Origin: Paenibacillus sp. 32352
GTDB lineage: Bacteria > Bacillota > Bacilli > Paenibacillales > NBRC-103111
Reading direction: 5' to 3'
Assembly (NCBI RefSeq): GCF_002042965.1
Contig: NZ_MZNT01000001.1
Location: forward strand, 620,001-684,000
DNA: 64,000 bases
How positions within the stretch are numbered: position 1 is the stretch's first letter; every line of letters begins with the position of its first letter. The notes under the pieces are model-generated. The model had not been told where the DNA came from, made no database searches, and saw nothing but the letters and a program-made list of their open reading frames with translations. Below, piece after piece: positions 42,477 to 51,796 of the stretch. The position numbers were made by a program, and so were the translations under genes.

Positions 42477-42503
42477 AGCACCCCGCTTGGGGTGCTTTGT
42501 TGC
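42477..42503 (+). terminator. Terminator-like hairpin in the argS leader
   Basis: AGCACCCC (42477-42484) and GGGGTGCT (42489-42496) form a perfect 8-bp stem with a GCTT loop, followed by TTGTTGCTT. It lies between the strong promoter and argS, so it may act as an attenuator. No T-box core was seen. Confidence 0.5.
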
Positions 42504-42560
42504 TTGAATATACGGAAACGAACAGAAGATTTCAGGGTGGATGGAAAGGGGTCTATGACG

Positions 42561-44279
42561 ATGAATTATAAGAATATATTGGCGGCACAGCTTGCCTCGA
42601 GGCTGGAAGGAGTGACGGAGGATTTCCTTGCAGATTTGGTTGAATACCCGCCGAATCCGCAAATGGGAGACCTGTCCTTACCCTGCTTTAAATTGAGCAA
42701 GCAGCTTCGTAAAGCGCCGCAGGCGATTGCAGAGGAATTGAAGCAGCAATGGGAGGAACATCCTGCGTTTCAACGCGTGGAGGCCGTATCCGGTTATTTC
42801 AATGTATTTCTGGAGCCGGCAAGCTTCGCATCCAGCGTAATTGGCGAGGTTCTGGAGAAGGGAGACCGTTACGGCTCACAAAATATCGGCCAAGGCCGCA
42901 ACATCGCATTGGACTTCTCTTCGCCTAATATTGCCAAAGCCTTCCATATCGGTCACCTGCGTACAACGATGATCGGGAACGCCATTTATAAAATTTTTGA
43001 GTTTCTGGGCTATAATTGTATCGGAATTAACCATTTGGGCGACTGGGGAACCCAGTTCGGCAAGCTCATCGTGGCGTACAAGCTGTGGGGGGACAAAAGT
43101 GTCGTTGAAGCGGACGGAATCGACGAGCTGCAGCGCCTGTACGTGAAATTTCATGACGAGGCCGACGTAAAGCCGGAGCTTGAAGATGAAGCCCGCTCTT
43201 GGTTCGTGAAGCTGGAGCAGGGGGACGAAGAAGCGCTGCAGCTGTGGAGATGGTTCGTTGAAATCAGCTTGAAGGAATTCCAAAAAATATATGACCTGCT
43301 GGGCGTTCACTTTGATTCTTATGCGGGCGAGAGCTTCTATAACGATAAAATGGCCGCTGTTGTAGAGGAGCTGAAGCAGAAAAATCTGCTTGAAGAGGAC
43401 CAAGGCGCGCTATTGGTACGCCTGGACGAATACAATATGCCTCCAGCTTTGATGATCAAGAAGGACGGCGGCACGCTGTATCATACGCGGGACGTTACGG
43501 CGGCGATCTACCGCAAGAACACCTATGATTTTGATAAATGTATCTATGTAACGGATGCAGGGCAAAGCCTGCACTTCCAGCAATGGTTTAAAGTGATCGA
43601 GCTGATGGGCTACGAATGGGCGGACCGCCTTGTGCATGTGCCATTCGGTAAAGTCAGCCTGGAAGGCGCCAAGCTGTCGACTCGCAAAGGCAACGTGATT
43701 CGTCTGGAAGAGCTGCTGACGCAGGCGATCGAGAAGACCAAAGCGATTATTGAGGAAAAGAATCCGAATCTGGAAAATAAGGATGAGGTTGCCCGCCAAG
43801 TCGGCGTGGGAGCTATCATTTTCAATGACTTGAGCAATAACCGGATTAAAGATATCGTGTTCTCCTGGGATGTTGCCTTGAACTTCGACGGCGAGACAGG
43901 CCCTTATGTTCAATATACACATACCCGCGCATGCAGCGTGCTGCGCAAAGCCAACGGCGGGGACTCCATCGCATTCGATGCGAAGCTGGAGCAAATAGAT
44001 GCCTCGCTGCTGCAAAATGCCGAGTCGCAAGGTCTGCTGAAGCAGCTGTACTTGTTCAAGGAGCGTGTTGAGCAGTCGATGCATAAGCTCGAGCCTTCGA
44101 TTGTCAGCCGCTATTTGGTCGATCTGTCGCAAAGCTTCAACCGTTTCTACCACGAATGTCCGATTCTGGTGGAGGATCAGGCGCTTCGCCAAGCGCGTCT
44201 GGCGCTGGTGAAATGTACGCAAATCACGATCCGCAACGGTTTAGCGTTAATCGGGATCGAAGCCCCGGAAAAAATGTAA
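42561..44279 (+). CDS. argS: Arginyl-tRNA synthetase
   Basis: Charges tRNA-Arg. A 572-residue class Ia synthetase with the HIGH motif in AFHIGHLRTTMIGN and the divergent KMSKS region as EGAKLSTRKGNV, typical of ArgRS. An N-terminal Add-1 tRNA-binding domain precedes the catalytic core, and a C-terminal DALR-type anticodon domain ends the protein. I chose ATG 42561 because GAAAGGGG is nine bases upstream; ATG 42555 would be too close. An in-frame extension back to 42471 runs through the leader hairpin and is not credible. It ends at a strong terminator. Confidence 0.95.
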   Translation: MNYKNILAAQLASRLEGVTEDFLADLVEYPPNPQMGDLSLPCFKLSKQLRKAPQAIAEELKQQWEEHPAFQRVEAVSGYFNVFLEPASFASSVIGEVLEKGDRYGSQNIGQGRNIALDFSSPNIAKAFHIGHLRTTMIGNAIYKIFEFLGYNCIGINHLGDWGTQFGKLIVAYKLWGDKSVVEADGIDELQRLYVKFHDEADVKPELEDEARSWFVKLEQGDEEALQLWRWFVEISLKEFQKIYDLLGVHFDSYAGESFYNDKMAAVVEELKQKNLLEEDQGALLVRLDEYNMPPALMIKKDGGTLYHTRDVTAAIYRKNTYDFDKCIYVTDAGQSLHFQQWFKVIELMGYEWADRLVHVPFGKVSLEGAKLSTRKGNVIRLEELLTQAIEKTKAIIEEKNPNLENKDEVARQVGVGAIIFNDLSNNRIKDIVFSWDVALNFDGETGPYVQYTHTRACSVLRKANGGDSIAFDAKLEQIDASLLQNAESQGLLKQLYLFKERVEQSMHKLEPSIVSRYLVDLSQSFNRFYHECPILVEDQALRQARLALVKCTQITIRNGLALIGIEAPEKM

Positions 44280-44284
44280 TCCAT

Positions 44285-44330
44285 TCACCCGATGTCCTCG
44301 TGAAAACGAAGGGGATCGGGTGATTTTTTT
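44285..44330 (+). terminator. Terminator after argS
   Basis: TCACCCGAT pairs with ATCGGGTGA across a ~20-nt region, followed by TTTTTTT. Confidence 0.9.
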
Positions 44331-44620
44331 GTCTCGGTGGAGCTCCACACCATTTCATTCATGCACAAACGTATTGGTTTAGACACGGAAAGTTGGACGT
44401 AACCCCCTCGAGGCATCCCCTGCCTCTATATGTAGCATAGTTCGCGCAAAACCGTTTTTTCTCATCAAGGCAAATCCTTCAGCACACGAACTACAGAAAC
44501 TAGACCTGGAAGGTCTGATGAACTGTGGTTCTATGGCGAATAATTTCATCCTGGAAGAGTATGAGCGCTTGGACAAAGTGGCAACAATGGTACCATATGA
44601 ACCAGGGAGGCGGATGGCTT
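44331..44620. other. Intergenic region between argS and yqzE
   Basis: About 290 bp. A small GAGGCA/TGCCTC hairpin lies near 44409-44427. I see no convincing promoter pair, no ribosome-site-backed small gene and no riboswitch core. Confidence 0.35.
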
Positions 44621-44818
44621 ATGGCCAAAGGAGATGAGCTGGTCAAATATATGACCGAGCAATTCGTCAAGTATATGGAGACGCCGAGAGAGATTCGCAA
44701 GCAAACCCGCGCAACCCAGAGAGAGATGCGGGAGCAATGGCAATACCGATGGTTCGGGATGCTTCCGTTAGCGCTCCGAATGTGGATAGAGAGCCTTATT
44801 TGGCGCAAAAAAAAATGA
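44621..44818 (+). CDS. YqzE-family protein
   Basis: A 65-residue protein matching the YqzE layout: MAKGDELVKYMTEQFVKYME, then PREIRKQTR and a C-terminal FGMLPLALRMWIESL segment. The D/E-x-V-K-Y/F-M-T-x-Q/E-F-V-K-Y-M-x-T/P start is diagnostic. YqzE is encoded near late competence genes in Bacillus but has no established biochemical role. ATG 44621 follows GGGAGGCGG; the 97-codon frame starting at 44525 has no site. It is monocistronic here, convergent with a secreted protein. Confidence 0.85.
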   Translation: MAKGDELVKYMTEQFVKYMETPREIRKQTRATQREMREQWQYRWFGMLPLALRMWIESLIWRKKK

Positions 44819-44882
44819 AAAGCTTCTCTCCTTGGCCACGAAGTAGAAATACTCTTCGAGCTTAAGAGGCGGGAAGCTTTTC
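44818..44882. terminator. Bidirectional terminator after yqzE
   Basis: AAAAGCTTC (44818-44826) pairs with GAAGCTTTT (44873-44881). A-rich and T-rich flanks suit both directions. The loop is long (~45 nt) but has further internal pairing. Confidence 0.65.
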
Positions 44883-44906
44883 TATATAGGAGAGGAGGAG
44901 AAAAAC

Positions 44907-45818
44907 CTAATGGAATAGTTTGCCCAGCTTGGAAGCTGCGGAATAGGGAATAGCCCTGGGTCCGTCCTGCTCCAGCAGCAGGAACGCTTCTTCATTCGTC
45001 CATTGATGGTACCCGGTCACGGCCAAAGGTAAAGTGATGGAGCCGTTGTACAGCTCTGCGACGTACGTGAGCCTGCTTTGCTGCTTGAGAGCGTTTGCAA
45101 GCGTCCCGAACGTATCCAATGAAACCGGAGTACCCTTGACCCACGGAAGCCGGTCATAGGGATCGAAGGATTCAAGCTGAAGGCTTGACATTATGGAATG
45201 CTTGGTCAGTACGGATGACGCGGGCTCTTTATCCGATGGTACCTCCTCGAGCTGCTTATCGGAGGTAAGCGGGAGTACTTCTCCGCTCTTGGCATCGATG
45301 ATAAACTGCTCCGTTCCCGAGGTTACTTTCCAGACGGCGTACAAGGGTCCGGAATACCAGCGTTCTGCCTTGTAAGAGGAATGAATAAGTTCAAGCTGTA
45401 CCAGCGACTGGTACAGAGTGTTCAAGCTGAATAGCGGCTTGCTGCCTCTGCCGTACTCGGCGAGACGATACTTGGTCGGATCATTCGGGTCTGCGGCGTA
45501 AATAACCATGTAGCCAACCTCCGCCGTCCCTGCTTTGAGCAGCACGATCCAACCGTGAGTGCCCGGACCGAGAGGGGAGCTCGTCCAAGAGGCCTGCTTC
45601 CAGGCTTCAAAGCCCTGCTCGCTGGAAATACGCTTCACCCAGCCGTTGACCGCATCCATGAAGGTCGGGCTGGTGACGGTTAGATCCGATGTCGCGGGTA
45701 CAAGTGCGGTTGCCGGGATCGGCGGGTTGTCGGGAAGCGCTGCCGTATGAAGCGGCTTCGCTGCCAGGAGGCTTGTCCACAGAAAAAGCCCGGCGAGCCA
45801 TATTGTCGATCGTTTCAT
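44907..45818 (-). CDS. Secreted or membrane-anchored hypothetical protein
   Basis: A 303-residue protein with an N-terminal signal sequence (KRSTIWLAGLFLWTSLLAA) and no lipobox Cys. The mature part is rich in W/Y and beta-type strands (GTHGWIVLLKAGTAEVGYMV, RWYSGPLYAVWKVTSGTEQF) and contains a PepSY-like phrase FIIDAKSGEVLPL. C-terminal SLDTFGTLANALKQQSRL is helical. ATG 45818 follows AGGTGAAAGG; the 351-codon frame upstream has no signal peptide at its start and is rejected. I cannot assign a function. Confidence 0.65.
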   Translation of the reverse strand: MKRSTIWLAGLFLWTSLLAAKPLHTAALPDNPPIPATALVPATSDLTVTSPTFMDAVNGWVKRISSEQGFEAWKQASWTSSPLGPGTHGWIVLLKAGTAEVGYMVIYAADPNDPTKYRLAEYGRGSKPLFSLNTLYQSLVQLELIHSSYKAERWYSGPLYAVWKVTSGTEQFIIDAKSGEVLPLTSDKQLEEVPSDKEPASSVLTKHSIMSSLQLESFDPYDRLPWVKGTPVSLDTFGTLANALKQQSRLTYVAELYNGSITLPLAVTGYHQWTNEEAFLLLEQDGPRAIPYSAASKLGKLFH

Positions 45819-45966
45819 CCTTTCACCTGCTTGTCTTGGATATCGGGCACGGATGCTGTCACTTGAAGGAACTGCTATGCCCTTATTGTATAAAATATGC
45901 CTTGAAAAGTTTGTTAGAACCTGTAACGCTGCAAAAAAAGTTTGCTTCTTTTTTTGGCGCAATTCG

Positions 45967-47001
45967 TCAGTTCATAGCCGGATTTCTTGCGTGAAGGTGA
46001 AACAGTCCGCAATTGATGGCGGATATTAGGATGCGGGGCCGGAACTGCCAATCGATTTCCTGCCGGCGGTTAGCATATTGAGCTTCGATTTCCTGCCGTT
46101 TTTCAATATCCGTATTAAGAATCAGCGGTTCGTAATAGGAGCGAATCCGTTGAAGCTCATCGGCAAGGCGCAGCTGGGCTTCTTCAGCCCAGGAATGATC
46201 GTAGCCATGCAAAATCGTCTCCAGGTGCTGCTCCAAGTAAATGACGGCTCGAGGCAGCGTGAATTTATCAGGAATCATATAGACCTGAGCCGGAATTCTT
46301 GGCGACAAGCGTCTGTACCGCAGCCGTTCCTGGAAGTTCTCGCAGATTTCCCCCGTGTTCATCTGGAAGCCGAGAGAATGGATTTCGCTTCGCTTCATAT
46401 CACATGCAAACTCTACTTTATAATTCACCTGCATCCAGGTTTCGTAGGCCGTTGTAGACAAGGGAGAGGCTTTGCCCTGCTGCTCGGGCTTATGCTGCTC
46501 GAATAGATGAACAAACCGGCCCTTGCTGCGGACCGCCTGGAAAATTTGCTCCAGCCTGCGGCTCCCGAACGTGACCTCGTCTTTCGGAACACGGGCGGTC
46601 ATCTGGGTCGGAACGAAGCCGAAGTAGCGCCCCAGGATACTGTCCTGCTGCGCAGGCGGCCCGGGCGGCCCTCCCGGAGCTGCTCCGGCAGCTTGCGCCG
46701 CCATGCCGGGCAGCTGCGCTTGAGGAGCTGGGGATACGGTCTGGCCGGGACCTGCCGCTGTGGCTGAAGCGGCGGAGGACGCCTTGTACGCCTCCGGATC
46801 GAAGATGAAGGTGCAGGTCATGGTCTCCGGTGCGACACCGGTGCGCTCTACGAAGCTCCAATAATAGGGCCGGTAGGTAAGCTCCTTATCTGCGGAGGGA
46901 GAGAGCTTCACGGTGACATAAGCCGGATGCTTCTCCAGAATGTCGCAGTTCTCCGCTTCCAAGTAGCGCATAACAAAGCTCTGAATTTCCTCCGTTTTCA
47001 T
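45967..47001 (-). CDS. YqhG-family protein
   Basis: A 344-residue homologue of Bacillus subtilis YqhG, normally encoded directly after yqhH as here. Conserved phrases include FVMRYLEAENCDIL, PYYWSFVERTGVAPETMTCTF, FGSRRLEQIFQAVRSKGRFV and an RR-x-E-I-D-W-Q-F-R-P-R-I end (QEIDWQFRPRILISAINCG). A proline/alanine/glycine-rich insert (about 75-118) interrupts the N-terminal part and is probably lineage-specific. Its start overlaps the yqhH stop by four bases (ATGA). Molecular function is unknown, but the pair is conserved as a unit. Confidence 0.87.
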   Translation of the reverse strand: MKTEEIQSFVMRYLEAENCDILEKHPAYVTVKLSPSADKELTYRPYYWSFVERTGVAPETMTCTFIFDPEAYKASSAASATAAGPGQTVSPAPQAQLPGMAAQAAGAAPGGPPGPPAQQDSILGRYFGFVPTQMTARVPKDEVTFGSRRLEQIFQAVRSKGRFVHLFEQHKPEQQGKASPLSTTAYETWMQVNYKVEFACDMKRSEIHSLGFQMNTGEICENFQERLRYRRLSPRIPAQVYMIPDKFTLPRAVIYLEQHLETILHGYDHSWAEEAQLRLADELQRIRSYYEPLILNTDIEKRQEIEAQYANRRQEIDWQFRPRILISAINCGLFHLHARNPAMN

Positions 47002-48812
47002 GGAGACACCTCCGCTTCGCCGGAAATCGGAGCAGTTTGGCCAACGGCATCCAGCATGGCGGTCAGCCTGTTCCCTTCCTGGACCTGGCTCTCTCTTTCT
47101 ACCTCCGAGCGGATGGTAGACAACGACCGCCCGAGATCGTCCATTTGTCGGCGGATATCTTCTTCTCCGGAGGAGGAGAGAATCATTTGGGCCAAATGCT
47201 TCTCCAGCGAATTTGTTTTCTCAAACCGTTCAAGAATGGTATCAAGCTCCCCGATGACGAGCTCGAACATGTTGATTTTTTCATGGAGCAGGGACAAAAT
47301 ATATTCTTCTATCGTTCCCTTGGTAGATAAGTTATAGATGTGTACATCATCCTGCTGGCCGAGCCGATGGACGCGGCCAATCCGCTGCTCCACTCTCATC
47401 GGATTCCATGGGAGGTCGAAGTTGATCATGTTATGGCAAAACTGCAGATTGATGCCCTCGCCTCCGGCTTCGGTAGCGACCAGGACCTGGGCGCGGTTGC
47501 GGAATAAATCCATCATCCAGTCTTTTTTGCCCCGGTTCATCCCGCCGCGGTAAGGTACAGCCGAAATTTTGTGCTCCTTCAAATATTGAATCAAATACTC
47601 CTGAGAGGCCCGATATTCCGTGAAGATGATGACCTTATCATTAATCTCCCGGATCAGCTCCATCACCTTCTCCGCCTTCGTATTCGCTTTAATGCTGCGG
47701 ATCAGCTCCACCAGCTGCCAAATACGCGGACGTATCGGGGAATCCTCCGCTGTCTTCTTGAACATATTGACCAGCGTTATGAATACAGCATCGCGGCTGC
47801 TGCATACCTCCCGCTGAAGGGTTACGAGCGATAAGATGCTGCTGAGATCGCCCTTGGATTCTTCATAGCGGTTTTTGACGAAGTCGGTGACACCGTCGTA
47901 AAGCGCTTGCTCCTCGGGGGACAGCGTAAGCGGAATGTTGCGGACGATTCGCTTGGTGAAGTGCACGTTGCCGTCGCTTCGTCGATTGCGGATCATCACC
48001 TTCGACAGCTCCTTCTGCAGCTGATCTTCATTTTTCGGAATGCGTTTATCAACGACGAAATTGGCCTGAAAGCTGCCATGCCCGCCAAGCTGTCCAGGCT
48101 TCAGCAGCGTAATCAAGTTATACAGCTCGCCCAAATCGTTCTGCACCGGCGTTGCGGTCAAGAGCAGGCAATACTTTTTGCGGAGCTCATTGATGAATTG
48201 GTAGTTGGTCGTTTTCTTGTTCTTAAGCTTATGAGCCTCATCGACAATCAGCATATCGTATTCCATCCCAAGGACGATTTCCCGGTGCGGATCGCGCTTG
48301 GCCGTATCCATGGAAGCAACGATAACGTCGTACTGCGCCCACATATATTCCTTTTTCTGGGCAACGGCTGCAATGCCGAATTTCTGATTCAGCTCCCGCA
48401 CCCATTGCAGCACAAGGGAGGCAGGGACGAGAATCAGCACTTTTTTGACCAGGCCGCGAATCATATATTCTTTTAATATCAACCCGGCTTCAATCGTTTT
48501 GCCTAAGCCCACCTCGTCGGCCAATATCGCTCTTCCGCGCATTTCGGTCAGCACTCTCTTAGCCGTTTCAATTTGATGGGGCATTGGAGTTACATTTTGG
48601 ATATGAACGAGTGATTGCAGCTGGTCAAAGCTGGAAATCAGCGTCGACTTCTCGGCTTCATAGGCAAGCTGATACAACGTCCAGTCATCCCACGGACCGT
48701 TGCGAAGCGCTCTTTCGTGTAATTGCTCGAACCATTCCCGCTCATAATGCAGCTGTACATGTTCGTTAAAAGGCCGCACGTGTTCTTGTTTGTCTGTTGG
48801 TTGCATTAGCAT
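46998..48812 (-). CDS. SNF2-family helicase (YqhH)
   Basis: A 604-residue SWI2/SNF2 superfamily-2 ATPase. Motif I is ILADEVGLGKTIEAG, motif II LIVDEAHKLKN (DEAH), motif III LLLTATPVQND, motif V VATEAGGEGINLQ and motif VI RIGRVHRLGQ. It probably translocates on or remodels nucleoprotein complexes. In Bacillus, yqhH and yqhG lie next to the gcvT glycine-cleavage operon, which is not present here. ATG 48812 follows AAAAGGAG. It is coupled to yqhG through an ATGA overlap. The biological target is not established. Confidence 0.93.
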   Translation of the reverse strand: MLMQPTDKQEHVRPFNEHVQLHYEREWFEQLHERALRNGPWDDWTLYQLAYEAEKSTLISSFDQLQSLVHIQNVTPMPHQIETAKRVLTEMRGRAILADEVGLGKTIEAGLILKEYMIRGLVKKVLILVPASLVLQWVRELNQKFGIAAVAQKKEYMWAQYDVIVASMDTAKRDPHREIVLGMEYDMLIVDEAHKLKNKKTTNYQFINELRKKYCLLLTATPVQNDLGELYNLITLLKPGQLGGHGSFQANFVVDKRIPKNEDQLQKELSKVMIRNRRSDGNVHFTKRIVRNIPLTLSPEEQALYDGVTDFVKNRYEESKGDLSSILSLVTLQREVCSSRDAVFITLVNMFKKTAEDSPIRPRIWQLVELIRSIKANTKAEKVMELIREINDKVIIFTEYRASQEYLIQYLKEHKISAVPYRGGMNRGKKDWMMDLFRNRAQVLVATEAGGEGINLQFCHNMINFDLPWNPMRVEQRIGRVHRLGQQDDVHIYNLSTKGTIEEYILSLLHEKINMFELVIGELDTILERFEKTNSLEKHLAQMILSSSGEEDIRRQMDDLGRSLSTIRSEVERESQVQEGNRLTAMLDAVGQTAPISGEAEVSP

Positions 48813-48965
48813 GCCACTCCTTTTGACGCTTCCTTACATAGAAGGAAAGCTGGCAAACATAAGGGTAAAGCGTTAAAAATTAGTATGGACGAAAAGAACT
48901 ACTTTCATAACCCGCATGAATGCTATATGATGATTAAATACAAGGTGGGAAAGGAAGGATGGGTA

Positions 48966-50054
48966 TTGAAGGTATGGCTAACCTCTCTTGCTGCGGTTGT
49001 CCTGATCGGATTTGGCCTGTACCATTATGTAAGCAGGGACGTGAAACCGAAGCTGACTGCGATTGACGCCGAGACCACTCAGGCCATCGATGAAACCGGA
49101 GATTTGCTGGTGACCGATAACCATCAGGTATTTTCCGTTAACAGCAAGACACAGCAGGGCAAGCTGATTTTGCAGACGTCACAGCCGATAAGCAGCATCA
49201 ATTATACCTCGGATCATACGGTGATCACGGTGTACAATCCGGAGGATGCCAAAGCGTTCAAGGGCTTCTATATAAGGGACAAGCAGTCGGACCATTTTGC
49301 CCAATATGCCACTCCGCAGCTATCGCCTAAGCACAGCTATGTGTATGGGGATTGGATGTTCGTATCGTCCGCTGAAACAACGGCTCAAAAAGGGGCGGAC
49401 ATGACCAAGGTCGGCATTTACCAGCTCAAGGAGCACAAATGGGTGAAGGAATGGCTCGTGCCCGGCGGCGTAGAGGATGTTAGAGGCTCCGGCAAGGAGG
49501 TCTATTTCGTCACCTCCAACAATACGGATACCAGCTCCAACCTGTATAAAGCCGATTTGCAAAGCGGGGACTGGGGCAAGATGATCCAGGAGGCCAGACG
49601 GTATCCCCTCGATCAAGTCAGCATCGATTCGAACGGAGAAGTATACATGATGATCTCCCAGCGAAAGAAGACGGAATGGTCCAATAAAATATTCAAGTTT
49701 AATCCGCAGCAAGTGCCTTACGAGCTTACAAGCAATTTTGTATCCAATACGAGGCCTTATTCCTTTACGATGTCCGCTCTGCAAGGTAAAATGCTAATTG
49801 ATCGTTTTGACGTGACGAACAACACTCCTGATATTGAGAAGCCTTTGGCTCTGCTGGATTTGAAAAGCCATAAGCAGATGCAGCTGGCTTGGGATCATCG
49901 GCCGGTAAGCATCACGACGCTTGGCGATCAATTCGCCGTTCTCGGAGAGGACGGGGCGATTGCTTTAGTCGGTTTGGATGCAACCGAGAAGCCGAAGCTT
50001 GAATTCAAGCTGGAGGAGTTAACGGCGGGCAAGGAAATTTGCGGGAAAAGATGA
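48966..50054 (+). CDS. Membrane-anchored beta-propeller-like hypothetical protein
   Basis: A 362-residue protein with one N-terminal helix (VWLTSLAAVVLIGFGLYHYV) and a large extracytoplasmic part built of repeated short strands (LLVTDNHQVFSVNS, VYFVTSNNTDTSSNLYKADL, VYMMISQRKKTEWSNKIFKF, FAVLGEDGAIALVGL), suggesting a beta-propeller. No enzymatic motif is seen. TTG 48966 is chosen because GGAAGGA lies just upstream and it places the helix at the very start; the frame from ATG 48885 adds 27 polar residues. It lies 16 bases before lipM and may be cotranscribed. Function unknown. Confidence 0.65.
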   Translation: MKVWLTSLAAVVLIGFGLYHYVSRDVKPKLTAIDAETTQAIDETGDLLVTDNHQVFSVNSKTQQGKLILQTSQPISSINYTSDHTVITVYNPEDAKAFKGFYIRDKQSDHFAQYATPQLSPKHSYVYGDWMFVSSAETTAQKGADMTKVGIYQLKEHKWVKEWLVPGGVEDVRGSGKEVYFVTSNNTDTSSNLYKADLQSGDWGKMIQEARRYPLDQVSIDSNGEVYMMISQRKKTEWSNKIFKFNPQQVPYELTSNFVSNTRPYSFTMSALQGKMLIDRFDVTNNTPDIEKPLALLDLKSHKQMQLAWDHRPVSITTLGDQFAVLGEDGAIALVGLDATEKPKLEFKLEELTAGKEICGKR

Positions 50055-50070
50055 AAGGCGGTTAGACAGC

Positions 50071-50913
50071 ATGAAGCCGACATGGCGTTTTATTTCCTCG
50101 GGATTGCAGCATCCCGCTTATAATATGGCTGTGGACGAAGCGATTCTGATCGCGCATAGCGAAGGAAAGTCGGGGCCTACGGTCCGATTCTACGGATGGA
50201 ATCCGCCGACGCTATCGATAGGATATTTTCAAAAGTCGGAGGAGGTCCACTTTGAACAGCTCCAAAAGGAAGGGCTTGGCTTTGTCCGCAGGCCGACAGG
50301 CGGCCGTGCCGTACTGCATGATAAGGAATTGACGTACAGCATCATCGTCTCCGAGAGCTACCCCGGTATTCCGAGCGGTGTTACGGAAGCCTATCGGGTT
50401 CTGAGTGAAGGGCTTCTGCTCGGCTTCCAGAAGCTGGGGCTGGATGCGCAAATGGTTCATCTGGCTACGGAGGAAGAGAAGAGCAAGTATGCTTCCATGG
50501 GCTCTGCGGCGTGCTTTGACTCTCCATCGTGGTATGAGCTCGTGGTCGAAGGGCGCAAAATTGCCGGCAGCGCTCAAACCCGGCAGAAGCAGGTCGTTCT
50601 GCAGCATGGCTCGATTCTGCTGGACATGGACACCGATCAGCTGTTTCGCGTGCTGCAATTCAAAAATGAGCGGATTCAAGCCAGATTGAAGCAGCAATTT
50701 ACGCAAAAAGCCGTGGCCATCAACGATATTTGCTCTGAATTAGGCAGAGCGCCTGTACAGCTTCAGGATGTGGAACGCGCATTCCGGGAAGGAATGGCGG
50801 AAGGGTTGAACGTAGAGCTGGAGGAAAGCGGGCTGACGGAATACGAGCTGTCGCTAGTCGAGCAGCTGATGGCAGACAAATATGCCAACGATGAATGGAA
50901 CCTTCGGAGATAA
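50071..50913 (+). CDS. lipM: Octanoyltransferase LipM
   Basis: Transfers octanoate from acyl carrier protein to GcvH in the Gram-positive lipoate pathway. The 280-residue sequence closely follows Bacillus LipM: TWRFISSG, HPAYNMAVDEAIL, VRFYGWNPPTLSIGYFQK, GFVRRPTGGRAVLHD and ELTYSIIVSE. The nucleophile is Cys148 in SAACFDSPSWYELVVEGRK, and Lys163 lies in GRKIAGSAQTRQK. ATG 50071 follows AAAGGCGG. The stop codon lies inside the terminator hairpin. Confidence 0.93.
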   Translation: MKPTWRFISSGLQHPAYNMAVDEAILIAHSEGKSGPTVRFYGWNPPTLSIGYFQKSEEVHFEQLQKEGLGFVRRPTGGRAVLHDKELTYSIIVSESYPGIPSGVTEAYRVLSEGLLLGFQKLGLDAQMVHLATEEEKSKYASMGSAACFDSPSWYELVVEGRKIAGSAQTRQKQVVLQHGSILLDMDTDQLFRVLQFKNERIQARLKQQFTQKAVAINDICSELGRAPVQLQDVERAFREGMAEGLNVELEESGLTEYELSLVEQLMADKYANDEWNLRR

Positions 50914-50932
50914 TTCTCCGAAGGTTTTTTGC
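50901..50932 (+). terminator. Terminator overlapping the lipM stop codon
   Basis: CCTTCGGAGA and TCTCCGAAGG form a perfect 10-bp stem with the lipM TAA in the loop region, followed by TTTTTT. Confidence 0.93.
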
Positions 50933-50950
50933 TGCGTAGGGGGAGAAAGA

Positions 50951-51796
50951 TCAGCTCTTTATTGCTGCTTTGGGGAGACGCTCTTCAAAGGCTCTTTGCA
51001 GCTTCACTGTGACCGGTCCGGGTACTCCCTGGCCTACTGTTTGCTTATCAATACGGATGATCGGAGTAATCTCCGTGGTCGTTCCGGTAATAAAAGCTTC
51101 GTCAGCCGTCCGCAGATCATCTAGGGTAAACGCTTCTTCCCGAACGGGGAGGTTGAGCTGGCGAGCCAGCTGAAGCACAAAAGCCCGGGTAATGCCATGC
51201 AAAATCAGGTGGTTGGCGGGATGCGTTCTGAGCTCTCCGTTCTTGACGATCATCATGTTCGAGGCACTGCATTCCGTAACGGTTCCGCTTCGGTGCAGTA
51301 TGACTTCATGAGCCCCTTGATCCAGCGCATGCTGCTTGGCCATAACGTTAGGAAGCAGGTTCAATGTCTTCAGGTCACAGCGAAGCCAGCGGATATCCTC
51401 CATGGTGATTGCTGTTATCCCCTTCTCCATGGTTTCAAGAGGTCTGGCCATCTCCGTCGTATAAGCCATGAGCACCGGCTCAGCTTGTGCAGGGAATGGG
51501 TGAGATCTTGGTGCGGCGCCACGGGTAATTTGCATATAAACCGTACCCTCCGCAAGCTCGTTCAGCCGGATCAATTGGTTCAGCAGCTCATCCAGATGCC
51601 GCGTTGAATAAGGGAGCGAAATCCGCACATCTCTGGCGCTTTTCTCCAGTCGTTCGTAGTGGCCTTCGGCTTCAAACAAAATGCCGCTGTAGACGCGGAA
51701 CACCTCGTATACCCCGTCTCCGAAATAGTAGCCGCGATCATCCGGAGATATGCGGACCTGCTCCTTGGAAACAAACTCATTTTGGTATAAATACAT
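50951..51796 (-). CDS. dat: D-amino-acid transaminase
   Basis: A PLP-dependent fold-type IV aminotransferase, 281 residues, that interconverts D-alanine and D-glutamate for cell-wall synthesis. The N-terminal DDRGYYFGDGVYEVFRVYSG is diagnostic of Bacillus D-amino-acid transaminases. The PLP lysine is Lys143 in CDLKTLNLLPN, and the substrate-side TGTTTEITPI loop is present. The start has AAGGAGG nine bases upstream. It is monocistronic and convergent with lipM. Branched-chain aminotransferases share the fold, but the DLKTLNLL and TTTEI motifs favour Dat. Confidence 0.93.
   Translation of the reverse strand: MYLYQNEFVSKEQVRISPDDRGYYFGDGVYEVFRVYSGILFEAEGHYERLEKSARDVRISLPYSTRHLDELLNQLIRLNELAEGTVYMQITRGAAPRSHPFPAQAEPVLMAYTTEMARPLETMEKGITAITMEDIRWLRCDLKTLNLLPNVMAKQHALDQGAHEVILHRSGTVTECSASNMMIVKNGELRTHPANHLILHGITRAFVLQLARQLNLPVREEAFTLDDLRTADEAFITGTTTEITPIIRIDKQTVGQGVPGPVTVKLQRAFEERLPKAAIKS

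Noticed and set aside
42471..42560. Extended argS start at ATG 42471
   Set aside because: No ribosome site, and it would translate through the leader hairpin; ATG 42561 has GAAAGGGG at normal spacing.
36942..44451. Shared 15-mer ATAGTTC(A/G)CGCAAAA at 36942 and 44437
   Set aside because: One pair of 14/15 matches in 64 kb is close to chance expectation, and flanking sequence is not alike.
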